DNA from: Hymenobacter chitinivorans DSM 11115
GTDB lineage: Bacteria; Bacteroidota; Bacteroidia; Cytophagales; Hymenobacteraceae
Direction of reading: 5' to 3'
Assembly (NCBI RefSeq): GCF_002797555.1
Contig: NZ_PGFA01000002.1
Location: 372,001-436,000 of the forward strand
Length of the DNA stretch: 64,000 nucleotides
Below the pieces are notes generated by a model, which was not told where the DNA came from, searched no databases, and saw only the letters and a program-made list of their open reading frames with translations. The position numbers and the translations under genes were made by a program. Shown here in pieces: positions 17,431-25,348 of the stretch (its first letter is position 1; the number at the start of each line of letters is the position of its first letter).

Positions 17431-18249
17431 ATGCGCCTCATTTCTCGCTTTCTGCTGCTCACCAGTCTTGTTGGGGGCGCCACGGCCGCCCAGGCCCAGC
17501 GGCGCGTGACCCGCGACCTGCTGCTGGTGCCCGAGGTGCAGGCCGAGCTGCTGCTGGGCAATAATTCCCTGCGGCTGGGTTTCAACCGCCTGGTTCAGAC
17601 GAACGGCGGGGGCGACACTTTCCTGGGCGGACAGCTGCGGGCCGGCTACGAGCATTTCTGGAACGAGCGGTGGAGCGGGGGCGCCACGCTGCGGATGCTG
17701 CGCAGCCGGGACGAGGGTCGGGGCGACTTTCTGGGCCAGTCTGGCACCGTAACGCCGGGCCTGCTGCTGCGCCACCGCAGCGCCTTGGGCAAGTTTACCT
17801 TCGGGCAGCGCCTCGGGGCCGAGTACGGCGTAACCATCCGACAGAACCTGGGCAGTGACTTCAAGGACCGGGGCCTGGGCCGCCTGCGCCTGGACGTGGA
17901 GCGGAGCTTTGCGCTAAGTGAGAAGCTGAGTTTGCGCCCCCGGCTGGCCTACGAGGCCGCCGCCTACCTGCGCCTGCAGCGCGACGACACCGAAGCTCAG
18001 GAGCGGGTCGTGGACTTCAGTAACCTGCGGGCCGAGGTGGGCGTGCGTTTCTCACCCCGCTTCGACGTTACGCCCTGGGTAAGCTCCCAGGTACAGTACA
18101 TTAACGCCCTGCCCCAGTTTGACCTGCACGGCCAGCAAGTGGGCGGGGGCCGCACCAACCTGCGCACTCCTCAGCTGGGCCTCGATCTGCGCCTGACCTT
18201 CTCCGGGGCTACCCCGGCCACGCTGCCCCAGCTCCCGACTCAATACTAG
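17431..18249 (+). CDS. Predicted outer-membrane beta-barrel protein
   Basis: A 272-residue protein with a signal peptide (LLLTSLVGGATAAQAQ, cleavage about 23). Its mature part alternates polar and hydrophobic residues in strand-sized blocks (LRAGYEHFWNERWSGGATLRML, VQYINALPQFDLHGQQ), as in outer-membrane barrels or DUF2490-like proteins. The end (GLDLRLTFSGATP) is strand-like but the last residue is Tyr after a short tail. No catalytic motif is seen. It follows the M20 gene by 48 bp in the same direction and may share its transcript. The family is not recognised with confidence. Confidence 0.6.
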   Translation: MRLISRFLLLTSLVGGATAAQAQRRVTRDLLLVPEVQAELLLGNNSLRLGFNRLVQTNGGGDTFLGGQLRAGYEHFWNERWSGGATLRMLRSRDEGRGDFLGQSGTVTPGLLLRHRSALGKFTFGQRLGAEYGVTIRQNLGSDFKDRGLGRLRLDVERSFALSEKLSLRPRLAYEAAAYLRLQRDDTEAQERVVDFSNLRAEVGVRFSPRFDVTPWVSSQVQYINALPQFDLHGQQVGGGRTNLRTPQLGLDLRLTFSGATPATLPQLPTQY

Positions 18250-18298
18250 CGTAGGCTGCCGTAGTTGCGTGGTATTGTTGTCAAAATGGCATTGTGTG

Positions 18299-18351
18299 AT
18301 TAAGTGAATTTATGCGTCTTGCAAGCTTCAAGCGTAATAAATTCACTTAAT
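18299..18351. repeat. A/T-rich inverted repeat upstream of hsp20
   Basis: ATTAAGTGAATTTA (18299-18312) is repeated as its exact complement at 18338-18351. It lies in an unusually A/T-rich 256-bp gap between the barrel gene and hsp20. It could end the upstream transcript or be an operator. Apart from it, nothing was recognised in 18250-18505. Confidence 0.55.
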
Positions 18352-18505
18352 ACGCTAATATTGGTTATTTCTTATGCTTTCTAAGTAAGACTTTTTGTCA
18401 TTATTATAAGGTTGTATTTCGGCTGGTACAGAATTTATAGAGTAGGGGTGTACCGATAGTGGTACTAGCAACCTCTGACTTCCACAACTCTAGTTCTTAC
18501 TAACC

Positions 18506-18949
18506 ATGGCAACTATCTTGTATAACAACCAGCCTGCTCTGCGGCCCGCCCGCGCCTTCAATAAAGTTCTGAACGACTTACTGCGCGACACGCTGCCCGC
18601 TGTGGCCGAGCCCACGCAGAGCTTCGTGCCCCTGGCCGACATCCTCGAGTCGGAGCAGGGCTTTGAACTGCACCTGGCCTTGCCCGGCGTGGTGAAAGAA
18701 GACGTCAAGATTGACTTTCAGGACGGGAATCTCGTAATTAGCGGGGAGCGCAAAGCCCCGGTAGCCGAGGAAAACGGACCGAAGTTCCGCCGCATGGAAA
18801 TGGCCTATGGGTCCTTCACCCGGTCGTTCCGCCTGCCCGACACGGTCGACGTAACCGCTATTGAGGCCCAGCTCACCGATGGTGTTCTGCGCGTGAAGCT
18901 GCCCTTTGACAGCAAGAAGGTGACGAAACATCATATCGAGATTCAGTAA
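18506..18949 (+). CDS. Small heat shock protein, Hsp20/alpha-crystallin family
   Basis: A 147-residue ATP-independent holdase chaperone. The alpha-crystallin domain spans about 45-147, with the opening DILESEQGFELHLALPG, the strand NLVISGERK, the loop GSFTRSFRLPDTVD and the conserved GVLRVKLPF (the A-x-x-x-G-V-L motif here being AQLTDGVL). The N-terminal arm is short. It is a single-gene unit: a palindromic A/T-rich leader precedes it and a strong terminator follows at 18967-18996. Confidence 0.93.
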   Translation: MATILYNNQPALRPARAFNKVLNDLLRDTLPAVAEPTQSFVPLADILESEQGFELHLALPGVVKEDVKIDFQDGNLVISGERKAPVAEENGPKFRRMEMAYGSFTRSFRLPDTVDVTAIEAQLTDGVLRVKLPFDSKKVTKHHIEIQ

Positions 18950-18966
18950 GCGCCCGTAGCGTCTGC

Positions 18967-18996
18967 AAAAAAGACACCCGGCGTGGTGTCTTTTTT
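18967..18996 (+). terminator. Intrinsic terminator after hsp20
   Basis: AAAAAAGACACC (18967-18978) pairs with GGTGTCTTTTTT (18985-18996); the A and T runs make it bidirectional in form. Confidence 0.9.
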
Positions 18997-19150
18997 GTTG
19001 GCGCGGGTGTTGTACCTAAAAAGAAGCCTGATGCAACTCCCGTACTAGCCTGTGCATCTTCTGCGTTAGAAGGCCGAGCCGTTCATTCGGGCCTCATTTT
19101 CTTCTTCTAGATTCAATCGTCTTTTTTCTAAACCCATCTTTTTATTACCC

Positions 19151-20653
19151 ATGCAAGCAAAACAAATGATGCTCGGCCTGCTCGGTTCTGCCATTCTTGG
19201 TGGCGGTGTGGCCGTGGGTGGGTATAAGCTGCTGGAGCCTGAGCGTACCAACGCCAATCAGGTAGTGGCGGCTGACCCCAATGTGCGGTACACGAGCGAG
19301 TTGCGCAAAAGCGACTACGTCGTGCCCGAAGGTCTGAACTTCGTAGCGGCGGCTTCCACCGTGACGCCCGCCGTGGTACACGTCATGACCGAGTATGCCC
19401 CCAAGGCCAGCAGCGGCGGTGCCCAGCGCATGGACCCCTTCCTGCGCCAGTTCTTCGGGGATGATTACGACCAGTACCATTCGCCCCAGGCGGGCCCCTC
19501 GGTGGGTTCGGGCTCGGGCGTTATCATCGCGGCCAATGGCTACATCGTGACCAATAACCACGTAATTGATAAGGCCGACAAGATTGAAGTCGTGCTCGAC
19601 GACAAGCGCAAGTACAAAGCCGAGCTGGTGGGCGCTGACCCCAACACCGACCTGGCCCTGCTCAAGGTGGATGCCACCAGCCTGCCCTTTATCCGCTACG
19701 GCAACTCCGACAACGTGAAAGTAGGGGAGTGGGTACTGGCCGTGGGCAACCCCTTCAACCTGAACTCAACCGTGACGGCCGGCATTATCTCGGCCAAGGG
19801 CCGCAACATCAACATCCTGCGCCGCGAGGACAACATGGGTATTGAGTCGTTCCTGCAAACCGACGCCGTGGTAAACCCCGGCAACTCGGGCGGGGCCCTG
19901 GTCAACCTCAACGGTGACCTGATCGGTATCAACTCGGCCATTGCCTCGCGCTCGGGTGCTTTCGAGGGCTACTCGTTTGCCGTGCCCAGCTCCATTGTAA
20001 GCAAGGTAATCGACGACTTGCTCAAGTATAAAGTGGTGCAGCGCGCCCTGCTCGGCGTCAACATCCGGGAGGTGGACGCTACGCTGGCCTCGGAGAAGAA
20101 GCTGGCGACCCTGAACGGCGTGTACGTAATGGGCATGAGCAAGAACAGCGCCGCCGCCGATGCCGGCATCAAGGAAGGCGACATCATCACCGAAATCAAC
20201 GGGGTGAAGGTCAACACGTCCTCGCAGCTGCAGGAGCAGGTGGCCCGCTTCCGCCCCGGCGACAAAATCAAGGTGGCGCTGCTGCGCGGCAACGACAACA
20301 AAGTTGTAACCGCGACCCTGCGTAACTCGACCGGCACGACCGACATCATCCGCGAGGAGGTGGCCAAGTCCATCAAGTACGAAGGCGCCACGCTGGCCCC
20401 GGTCAGCAAGCAGGAAATGAACAAGCTCGGCATCGAGGGCGGCGCCAAGATCAGCGGCGTGAAGGGTTCCAACTTCAAGGAAACCGGCATCGACGAGGGC
20501 TTCATCATCACCCGCATCGACAAGAACAAGGTGACCAAGCCCCAGGACGTGCAGCAGCTACTCGAAGCCGCCAAGGAGAACCAGGGCGCCCTGGTCGAAG
20601 GCGTCTACCCCGACGGCCGCAAAGCCTACTACCCCATTGGTCAGGCTGAATAA
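19151..20653 (+). CDS. HtrA/DegP-family periplasmic serine protease
   Basis: A 500-residue Do-family protease and chaperone for misfolded envelope proteins. An N-terminal hydrophobic segment (LGLLGSAILGGGVAVGGY, 8-25) exports or anchors it. The catalytic triad is His137 (TNNHV), Asp167 (NTDLAL) and Ser246 (GNSGGAL). Two PDZ domains follow (about 290-385 and 400-495), the first with the carboxylate-binding loop ALLGVNI. Length matches bacterial DegP with two PDZ domains. It lies downstream of hsp20 but behind a terminator, so it is separately transcribed. Terminator at 20678-20712. Confidence 0.94.
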   Translation: MQAKQMMLGLLGSAILGGGVAVGGYKLLEPERTNANQVVAADPNVRYTSELRKSDYVVPEGLNFVAAASTVTPAVVHVMTEYAPKASSGGAQRMDPFLRQFFGDDYDQYHSPQAGPSVGSGSGVIIAANGYIVTNNHVIDKADKIEVVLDDKRKYKAELVGADPNTDLALLKVDATSLPFIRYGNSDNVKVGEWVLAVGNPFNLNSTVTAGIISAKGRNINILRREDNMGIESFLQTDAVVNPGNSGGALVNLNGDLIGINSAIASRSGAFEGYSFAVPSSIVSKVIDDLLKYKVVQRALLGVNIREVDATLASEKKLATLNGVYVMGMSKNSAAADAGIKEGDIITEINGVKVNTSSQLQEQVARFRPGDKIKVALLRGNDNKVVTATLRNSTGTTDIIREEVAKSIKYEGATLAPVSKQEMNKLGIEGGAKISGVKGSNFKETGIDEGFIITRIDKNKVTKPQDVQQLLEAAKENQGALVEGVYPDGRKAYYPIGQAE

Positions 20654-20677
20654 GCTGCCAAGGACTTAGCATCCAGT

Positions 20678-20712
20678 AAAAAGCCCCGCCAGGTGTCTGG
20701 CGGGGCTTTTTT
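20678..20712 (+). terminator. Intrinsic terminator after htrA
   Basis: AAAAAGCCCCGCCAG (20678-20692) pairs perfectly with CTGGCGGGGCTTTTT; a T run closes it. Confidence 0.92.
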
Positions 20713-20732
20713 GTGGGCTGTTGGCTAGGCAA

Positions 20733-20848
20733 AAACCGTCATGCTGAGCGCAGCAACGCGGAGTCGAAGCATCTCTACCGCTTCGTTGCAATGCGGATTG
20801 ATTACTGCTGCGGTAGAGATGCTTCGGCTGCGCTCAGCATGACGGTTT
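20733..20848. repeat. Large palindromic repeat element
   Basis: The outer arms are a 22-bp perfect inverted repeat (20733-20754 and 20827-20848, opening AAACCGTCATGCTGAGCGC). The inner arms are 17 bp perfect (20765-20781 and 20810-20826, CGAAGCATCTCTACCGC). They are separated on the left by a 10-nt bulge and closed by a 28-nt loop. The whole would form a long cruciform or RNA hairpin. It looks like a dispersed, non-coding palindromic element; no open frame or target-site duplication was identified. Confidence 0.8.
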
Positions 20849-21028
20849 GTAATCCCCGATAGCCTTCTGCTGCACTCATTTGCAGTTGTGCTTCCGAATC
20901 AGCACCTTACCTGCTGCTATTGCAATGCTTTGCTATTCTGAGTTTATCCGCTTGGCCGCCCGCCGCGCTACACCGCTGTATCCGGGCCGCCGCTCATCCT
21001 TTTTTTCTATCCTTTTATCCCCTTACCC

Positions 21029-21751
21029 ATGTACGCGGAGCGTTACGACAACCATTTTCTCAAGCTACAGGCCTCCCGTGAGGTGCTGGCCGAATTCGCC
21101 AAGTTTACCGTGGAGGCCCTGGAAAAGCCCGGTCTCGACCCGCTGCTTACGGCCCAGCACCCGGCCCTGCGCGCGGCCTACACCGCTTTCAGCAAGGGCG
21201 TGAGCGGGCGTACCAGCAGCAGCGGGCAAAGCCAGACCGGCACCCGAACCGAGGAAGAAGCCGCCACGGATTTCATCAAGCACGTGAAAGTCACCGATAC
21301 CCGGCTCATTCAGCCCTACCTGCTGGAACACGCCAGCGAGGAAGCCACCTTTTACCCCCACAAGCTCGGGGGCTTGACCCAGGCCGCCAAAGCCATGCGG
21401 CTGACGCGCTACGCGGCCTATGCGGAAGCCCTCACGCAGCACAAGCAGGAGAGTATCCAGGCCGCGGGAGCTACTGCCCAGCGGCTGCTCGAGGCCTACA
21501 CCGAGGCTACTACCCTGGGCAACCAGAGCGACAAGGCCCTGCTGGATACCATTGCCTCCCTGGCTCCCGGCTTCCAGGCGCTGGCCGAGGCCCTGTGGCA
21601 GGTGCATTGCGCGGCCCTGTACGTGCACCGCGCCGCCCCCAAACAGGCCCGTACCTACTTCGCCTACGACAGGCTGCCCAACCGGAATATCAAACCGAAA
21701 AAGAAGCCTGCCTCGCCCAAGGCATCTGCCGAGGCTACCGCCGACCTATAA
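21029..21751 (+). CDS. Uncharacterised alpha-helical protein
   Basis: A 240-residue protein I do not recognise. It has no signal peptide or membrane helix. Most of it looks helical, with Ala- and Gln-rich amphipathic stretches (for example LTQAAKAMRLTRYAAYAEAL near 115-135). A low-complexity Ser/Gly/Thr/Gln linker lies at about 58-75, and the tail is basic (KPKKKPASPK, 222-231). Codon use is like its neighbours and the length of the frame argues it is real. It is monocistronic, preceded by the palindrome at 20733-20848 and followed by a 54-nt palindromic terminator starting at its stop codon. Confidence 0.6.
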   Translation: MYAERYDNHFLKLQASREVLAEFAKFTVEALEKPGLDPLLTAQHPALRAAYTAFSKGVSGRTSSSGQSQTGTRTEEEAATDFIKHVKVTDTRLIQPYLLEHASEEATFYPHKLGGLTQAAKAMRLTRYAAYAEALTQHKQESIQAAGATAQRLLEAYTEATTLGNQSDKALLDTIASLAPGFQALAEALWQVHCAALYVHRAAPKQARTYFAYDRLPNRNIKPKKKPASPKASAEATADL

Positions 21752-21803
21752 AAGCTCTTGGGAGCGGCACTTCTCCGGAGAAGTGCCGCTCCCAAGAGCT
21801 TTT
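21750..21803. terminator. 54-nt perfect palindrome (bidirectional terminator)
   Basis: A loopless 27+27 bp perfect palindrome, centred at TTCTCC/GGAGAA (21771-21782), that begins AAAAGCTCTTGGGAGC and ends in GCTTTT. It overlaps the stop codon of the upstream gene and lies between convergent genes, so it can terminate both. Confidence 0.85.
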
Positions 21804-21810
21804 TAGCTCC

Positions 21811-21970
21811 CCTTCTTCAAAGAAGGACGCCTCCTGAGGCGTTGGTAGCCACTCTTCTTCAAAGAAGGATGCCTCCTGAGGCGTTGGCAGGCATCCTTCT
21901 TCGAAGAAGAGCGATACCAAAGGCCTTGACAAGGGCCCTTCTCCAAAGAAGGATGCCTGTCAAGGTCCTA
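21811..21970. repeat. Tandem array of 42-bp palindromic units
   Basis: Four units start at 21811, 21853, 21895 and 21937, an exact 42-bp period. Each opens with a small palindrome of the form CTTCTTCAAAGAAG (unit 3: CTTCTTCGAAGAAG). Units 1 and 2 continue with a second hairpin, GCCTCCTGAGGC, and are about 88% identical; units 3 and 4 diverge in the second half. The array fills the gap between two convergent genes. A 65-residue open frame on the minus strand across it shows a 14-residue repeat only because 42 is divisible by three; I do not call it a gene. Confidence 0.8.
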
Positions 21971-21975
21971 ACCGG

Positions 21976-23451
21976 CTATTCCAGCACCACCCGGGCGGCG
22001 CGGGAGGTGTGGCCGGGCTCCTGCACTGTGAGCAGGTAGAGGCCCGGGGCCAGGCCACGTACGTCTACTGTACCCGCTACGGGCCGGGCCTCGCGCATGA
22101 GGCGGCCCTGCGTGTCGTGCAGGCGCAGGGTGGCGGTAGGAGCCACATCGGGCAGCGTGAGGTAGTCGTGGGCGGGGTTGGGGGTGGGCTGGGGCGCGAG
22201 TAGGAGGCGGGGCGCCGTGGCGGCCAGCACCGGAGCCAGGCTGGGCTTGAAGGTGAGGCGGTTGATGGTCGTGCCGTCGCCCAGAGAGCCCTGCACATTG
22301 TAACCACTGCCATACACCAAGCCCTGCGGATCAAGGGCCAGCGTAAAGCTAGAGCCCATGGTCACCTTCGTCCAGCGGGAGCGGGTAAATTCCTGGCGCG
22401 GGGTGCTCTGAAAGGTGGTGGAATTCAGGCCCAGCTGCCCATCCAGATTGCTGCCCCAGGTCCAGAGCGTGCCATCCGAGAGCAGGGCGCCCGAGAAGAT
22501 GTAGCCCGCCGCGAAATCAACCCACTGGGCCGAGGCCGGGGCGGTAGCGGGCACAGCTACGCGCTGCATGGCCAGGTTGGTGCTCCCGCTATTGCCCCAC
22601 ACCCACAGGCTGCCGTCGGAGCGCATGGCCAGCGTGTGGTCGTTGCCGGCCACGACCCGCGTCCAGGTGGTGCCCGCCGCGGCACCGGCCGGCGCGGGTA
22701 TCTGCGTAATGGGCACGGGGGTGAAGCTGTTTTGGTTGGTAGATACACCCAGGGCCCCGAAGTAATTCTCGCCCCAGCCCCACAGCGTGCCGTCGGAGCG
22801 CAAGGCCATGCTATAGCTCGACCCGCAGCTCAGCTGCGTCCAGCGGGTGCCCGGGGCGGCTCCCGTTGGCGTTGGAATCAGTATGGGGGCGCTCTGGGAG
22901 AGGCCGCTGCCGTCGCCGAGGGCCCCGGAGGAGTTGGAGCCCCAGGCCCACAACGTGTTATCGGAGCGCGAGGCCAGGGTGTGGACGCTGCCGGCCTCCA
23001 CCTGCGTCCAGACGGTGCCGGCCGCGGCCGTGGCCGGGTGCGGTATGGCGGTGGGGGAGGTGCCGCCCGGCGAGGTTTGATTGCCGTTGCCATACCGGCC
23101 GTAGTTGGTGCCCCAGGCCCAGAGCGAGCCGTCGGAACGGAGCGCAAAGGCCGTGTTGGCCCCGGCCGTGACCTGCGTCCACACGGTGCGGGGCCCGGTG
23201 GCGGCCAGAATTTTGACCTCCTGGGGCGTTGGGCTAATCTCCGTGGTGGTCGGATACCCTAACTGCCCGTCCCGGTTGATACCCCACGACCACAAGGAGC
23301 CATCAGCGCGCAAGGCCATCGTGTAGTACGTGGCAACGGAGCCATCCACCGCGACAAAGGGCGAGGTAGTCGGGGTTTGGGCCATGCCGGAGCCCGCCCG
23401 CAGGGCCAGGCACCACACCAGGCAGCCTCGGAGAAAGTACTTGTGCTTCAT
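21976..23451 (-). CDS. RCC1-repeat protein with T9SS sorting domain
   Basis: A 491-residue secreted protein. The signal peptide spans about 1-25 (CLVWCLALRAGSGMAQ). The body consists of about seven RCC1-like repeats of roughly 50-60 residues with the recurring pattern WTQVxAGxxHTxALRSDGSLWAWGxNxxGQLG, predicting a seven-bladed beta-propeller. The C-terminal 75 residues are a T9SS sorting domain (PTPNPAHDYLTLP, LHDTQGRLM, VRGLAPGLYLLTV, RAARVVLE). The frame is open 65 codons further upstream, but the signal peptide fixes the start at 23451. It is convergent with the gene ending at 21751 and divergent from the dehydrogenase gene. Ligand unknown. Confidence 0.85.
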   Translation of the reverse strand: MKHKYFLRGCLVWCLALRAGSGMAQTPTTSPFVAVDGSVATYYTMALRADGSLWSWGINRDGQLGYPTTTEISPTPQEVKILAATGPRTVWTQVTAGANTAFALRSDGSLWAWGTNYGRYGNGNQTSPGGTSPTAIPHPATAAAGTVWTQVEAGSVHTLASRSDNTLWAWGSNSSGALGDGSGLSQSAPILIPTPTGAAPGTRWTQLSCGSSYSMALRSDGTLWGWGENYFGALGVSTNQNSFTPVPITQIPAPAGAAAGTTWTRVVAGNDHTLAMRSDGSLWVWGNSGSTNLAMQRVAVPATAPASAQWVDFAAGYIFSGALLSDGTLWTWGSNLDGQLGLNSTTFQSTPRQEFTRSRWTKVTMGSSFTLALDPQGLVYGSGYNVQGSLGDGTTINRLTFKPSLAPVLAATAPRLLLAPQPTPNPAHDYLTLPDVAPTATLRLHDTQGRLMREARPVAGTVDVRGLAPGLYLLTVQEPGHTSRAARVVLE

Positions 23452-23658
23452 GTAAGAAGATAGAGGTAGAAGAAACCGGAATGCCACCGCTCGGCAGTGA
23501 AAGTAGGGCGGAAGATAGGGCCCCACCGCCGAACTGTCGCTACGGGAGCTGCCCCGGACCGGCCCCCGCCGGGGCAGTAGAAGCCCGCGCCGATTTGCTA
23601 GCTTTACACCCGCTACCCTTCCACCTCCGATAGAACTCCCATCCAACCTTTCCTTGAT

Positions 23659-25254
23659 ATGAAACTAGCCCTCGAAGAAGCCACCGCCACCGGCACCGAC
23701 GTGCAGGAGCACGACCCCCATAACATCCAGCAAGTACTGCGCGAGCTGGGCGTAGCCGCCGAAAATGCCGCCTACAGCACCGGTTTGCAGTGGGGCGGGG
23801 CCGGCCAGAACCTCAAAACCATCAGCTCGCCCACCGACGGCCGCAAGATTGCCGCCGTGGCCATGGCCACCGAAGCCGACTACGACACGGTGGTGCGCAC
23901 GGCCCAGGAGGCGTTCAAAACCTGGCGCCTGGTGCCGGCCCCGAAGCGGGGCGAGATTGTGCGCCAGATCGGCAATAAGCTGCGCGACTACAAGGAGCCC
24001 CTGGGCAAGCTGGTAAGCTACGAGATGGGCAAGATCCTGCAGGAAGGCCTGGGCGAAGTGCAGGAAATGATTGACATCTGCGACTTTGCCGTGGGCCTCT
24101 CGCGCCAGCTCCACGGCCTGACCATGCACTCGGAGCGGCCCGCCCACCGCATGTACGAGCAGTACCACCCGCTGGGCATCATCGGCATCATCTCGGCCTT
24201 CAACTTCCCGGTGGCCGTGTGGAGCTGGAACGCCATGCTGGCCGCCGTCTGCGGCGACGTGAGCATCTGGAAGCCCTCGGAGAAAACCCCGCTGGTAGCG
24301 GTGGCCGTGCAGCACATCATCAAGGACGTGCTGACGGAGAATGAGCTGCCCGAGGGCATCTTCAACGTCATCATCGGCGGGCCCGAAGTAGGTGCCGCCA
24401 TGGCCGCCGACCCCCGCGTACCGCTGGTATCGGCTACGGGCAGCACCCGCATGGGTAAGAAAGTAGGCGAAGTAGTGGGGGCCCGCCTGGGCCGGGCGTT
24501 GCTCGAACTCGGGGGCAATAACGCCATCATCCTGACCCAGCACGCCGACCTGGACATGGCCATGCGGGCCGTAGTCTTCGGCGCGGTGGGCACGGCCGGG
24601 CAGCGGTGCACCACCACCCGCCGCCTCATCATCCACGACTCGATTTATGAGGACGTGAAGAGCCGCCTGCTGAGCATTTACCCCAAGCTGCCCATCGGCA
24701 ACCCCCTGCAGGAAGGCAACCTCGTGGGCCCGCTCATCGACCAGCAGGCCGTGGAAGGATTTACCAAGGCTTTGGCGGCCGTGCAGGCCGAAGGCGGCAC
24801 GCTGCTCACCGGCGGTAAGGTGCTGGAAGGCGCCGACTACGCCACGGGCACCTACGTGCAGCCGGCGCTGGTGGAGGCCAAGAACGAGTACCACACCGTG
24901 CAGGAAGAAACCTTCGCGCCCATCCTCTACCTGATTAAATACTCGGGCGGGGTGGATGAGGCCATCGAGTTGCAGAACGGCGTGAAGCAGGGCCTGTCCT
25001 CGAGCATCTTCACCCTGAACATGCGCGAGGCCGAAGCCTTCCTGGCCGCCACCGGCTCCGACTGCGGCATTGCCAACGTAAACATTGGCACGTCGGGAGC
25101 CGAAATCGGCGGGGCTTTCGGGGGCGAAAAGGAAACCGGCGGGGGCCGGGAGTCCGGCTCCGACGCCTGGAAGATCTACATGCGCCGCCAGACCAACACC
25201 ATCAACTACTCCGACCAGCTTCCGCTGGCCCAGGGCATCAAGTTCGACGTGTAA
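23659..25254 (+). CDS. Aldehyde dehydrogenase, ALDH7 (aminoadipate-semialdehyde) type
   Basis: A 531-residue NAD-dependent aldehyde dehydrogenase close to ALDH7A1/AmaB, which oxidises L-alpha-aminoadipate 6-semialdehyde in lysine catabolism (EC 1.2.1.31). The catalytic cysteine is in GTAGQRCTTTRRL (Cys317), the general base in LLELGGNNA (Glu283) and the oxyanion Asn in SAFNFPVAVW (Asn182). The closing GGGRESGSDAWKIYMRRQT and the substrate-site TSGAEIGGAFGG are ALDH7 hallmarks. An N-terminal extension of about 25 residues precedes the fold. It is a single-gene unit with its own terminator; no other lysine-degradation gene is near, so the substrate rests on family resemblance. Confidence 0.88.
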   Translation: MKLALEEATATGTDVQEHDPHNIQQVLRELGVAAENAAYSTGLQWGGAGQNLKTISSPTDGRKIAAVAMATEADYDTVVRTAQEAFKTWRLVPAPKRGEIVRQIGNKLRDYKEPLGKLVSYEMGKILQEGLGEVQEMIDICDFAVGLSRQLHGLTMHSERPAHRMYEQYHPLGIIGIISAFNFPVAVWSWNAMLAAVCGDVSIWKPSEKTPLVAVAVQHIIKDVLTENELPEGIFNVIIGGPEVGAAMAADPRVPLVSATGSTRMGKKVGEVVGARLGRALLELGGNNAIILTQHADLDMAMRAVVFGAVGTAGQRCTTTRRLIIHDSIYEDVKSRLLSIYPKLPIGNPLQEGNLVGPLIDQQAVEGFTKALAAVQAEGGTLLTGGKVLEGADYATGTYVQPALVEAKNEYHTVQEETFAPILYLIKYSGGVDEAIELQNGVKQGLSSSIFTLNMREAEAFLAATGSDCGIANVNIGTSGAEIGGAFGGEKETGGGRESGSDAWKIYMRRQTNTINYSDQLPLAQGIKFDV

Positions 25255-25273
25255 GGTTGGGGCAAAGCCCATA

Positions 25274-25310
25274 AACAAGGCCCGCCCGGACAATCCGGGC
25301 GGGCCTTGTT
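25274..25310 (+). terminator. Intrinsic terminator after the dehydrogenase gene
   Basis: AACAAGGCCCGCCCGG (25274-25289) pairs perfectly over 16 bp with CCGGGCGGGCCTTGTT (25295-25310). Confidence 0.9.
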
Positions 25311-25348
25311 GCGTACGGGGCCGATGCTATGGGCCGGGCCAGGCCGGC

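Larger units (their letters stand above)
20654..21028. other. Intergenic region with terminator and palindrome
   Basis: This 375-bp gap holds the htrA terminator (20678-20712) and the 116-bp palindromic element (20733-20848). From 20849 to 21028 I see no convincing promoter or gene; the last 40 bp are pyrimidine-rich before the next start. Confidence 0.7.

Noticed and set aside
21735..21932. Small minus-strand gene encoding a 14-residue repeat
   Set aside because: The frame exists only because 42 is a multiple of three; it runs through the terminator palindrome and has no start context.
21811..21970. CRISPR array
   Set aside because: The 42-bp units are contiguous with no unique spacers, have only four copies and no cas genes nearby.
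23665..25293. A 542-codon open frame antisense to the aldehyde dehydrogenase gene
   Set aside because: Same mirror effect; composition is not protein-like and it spans the terminator of the real gene.
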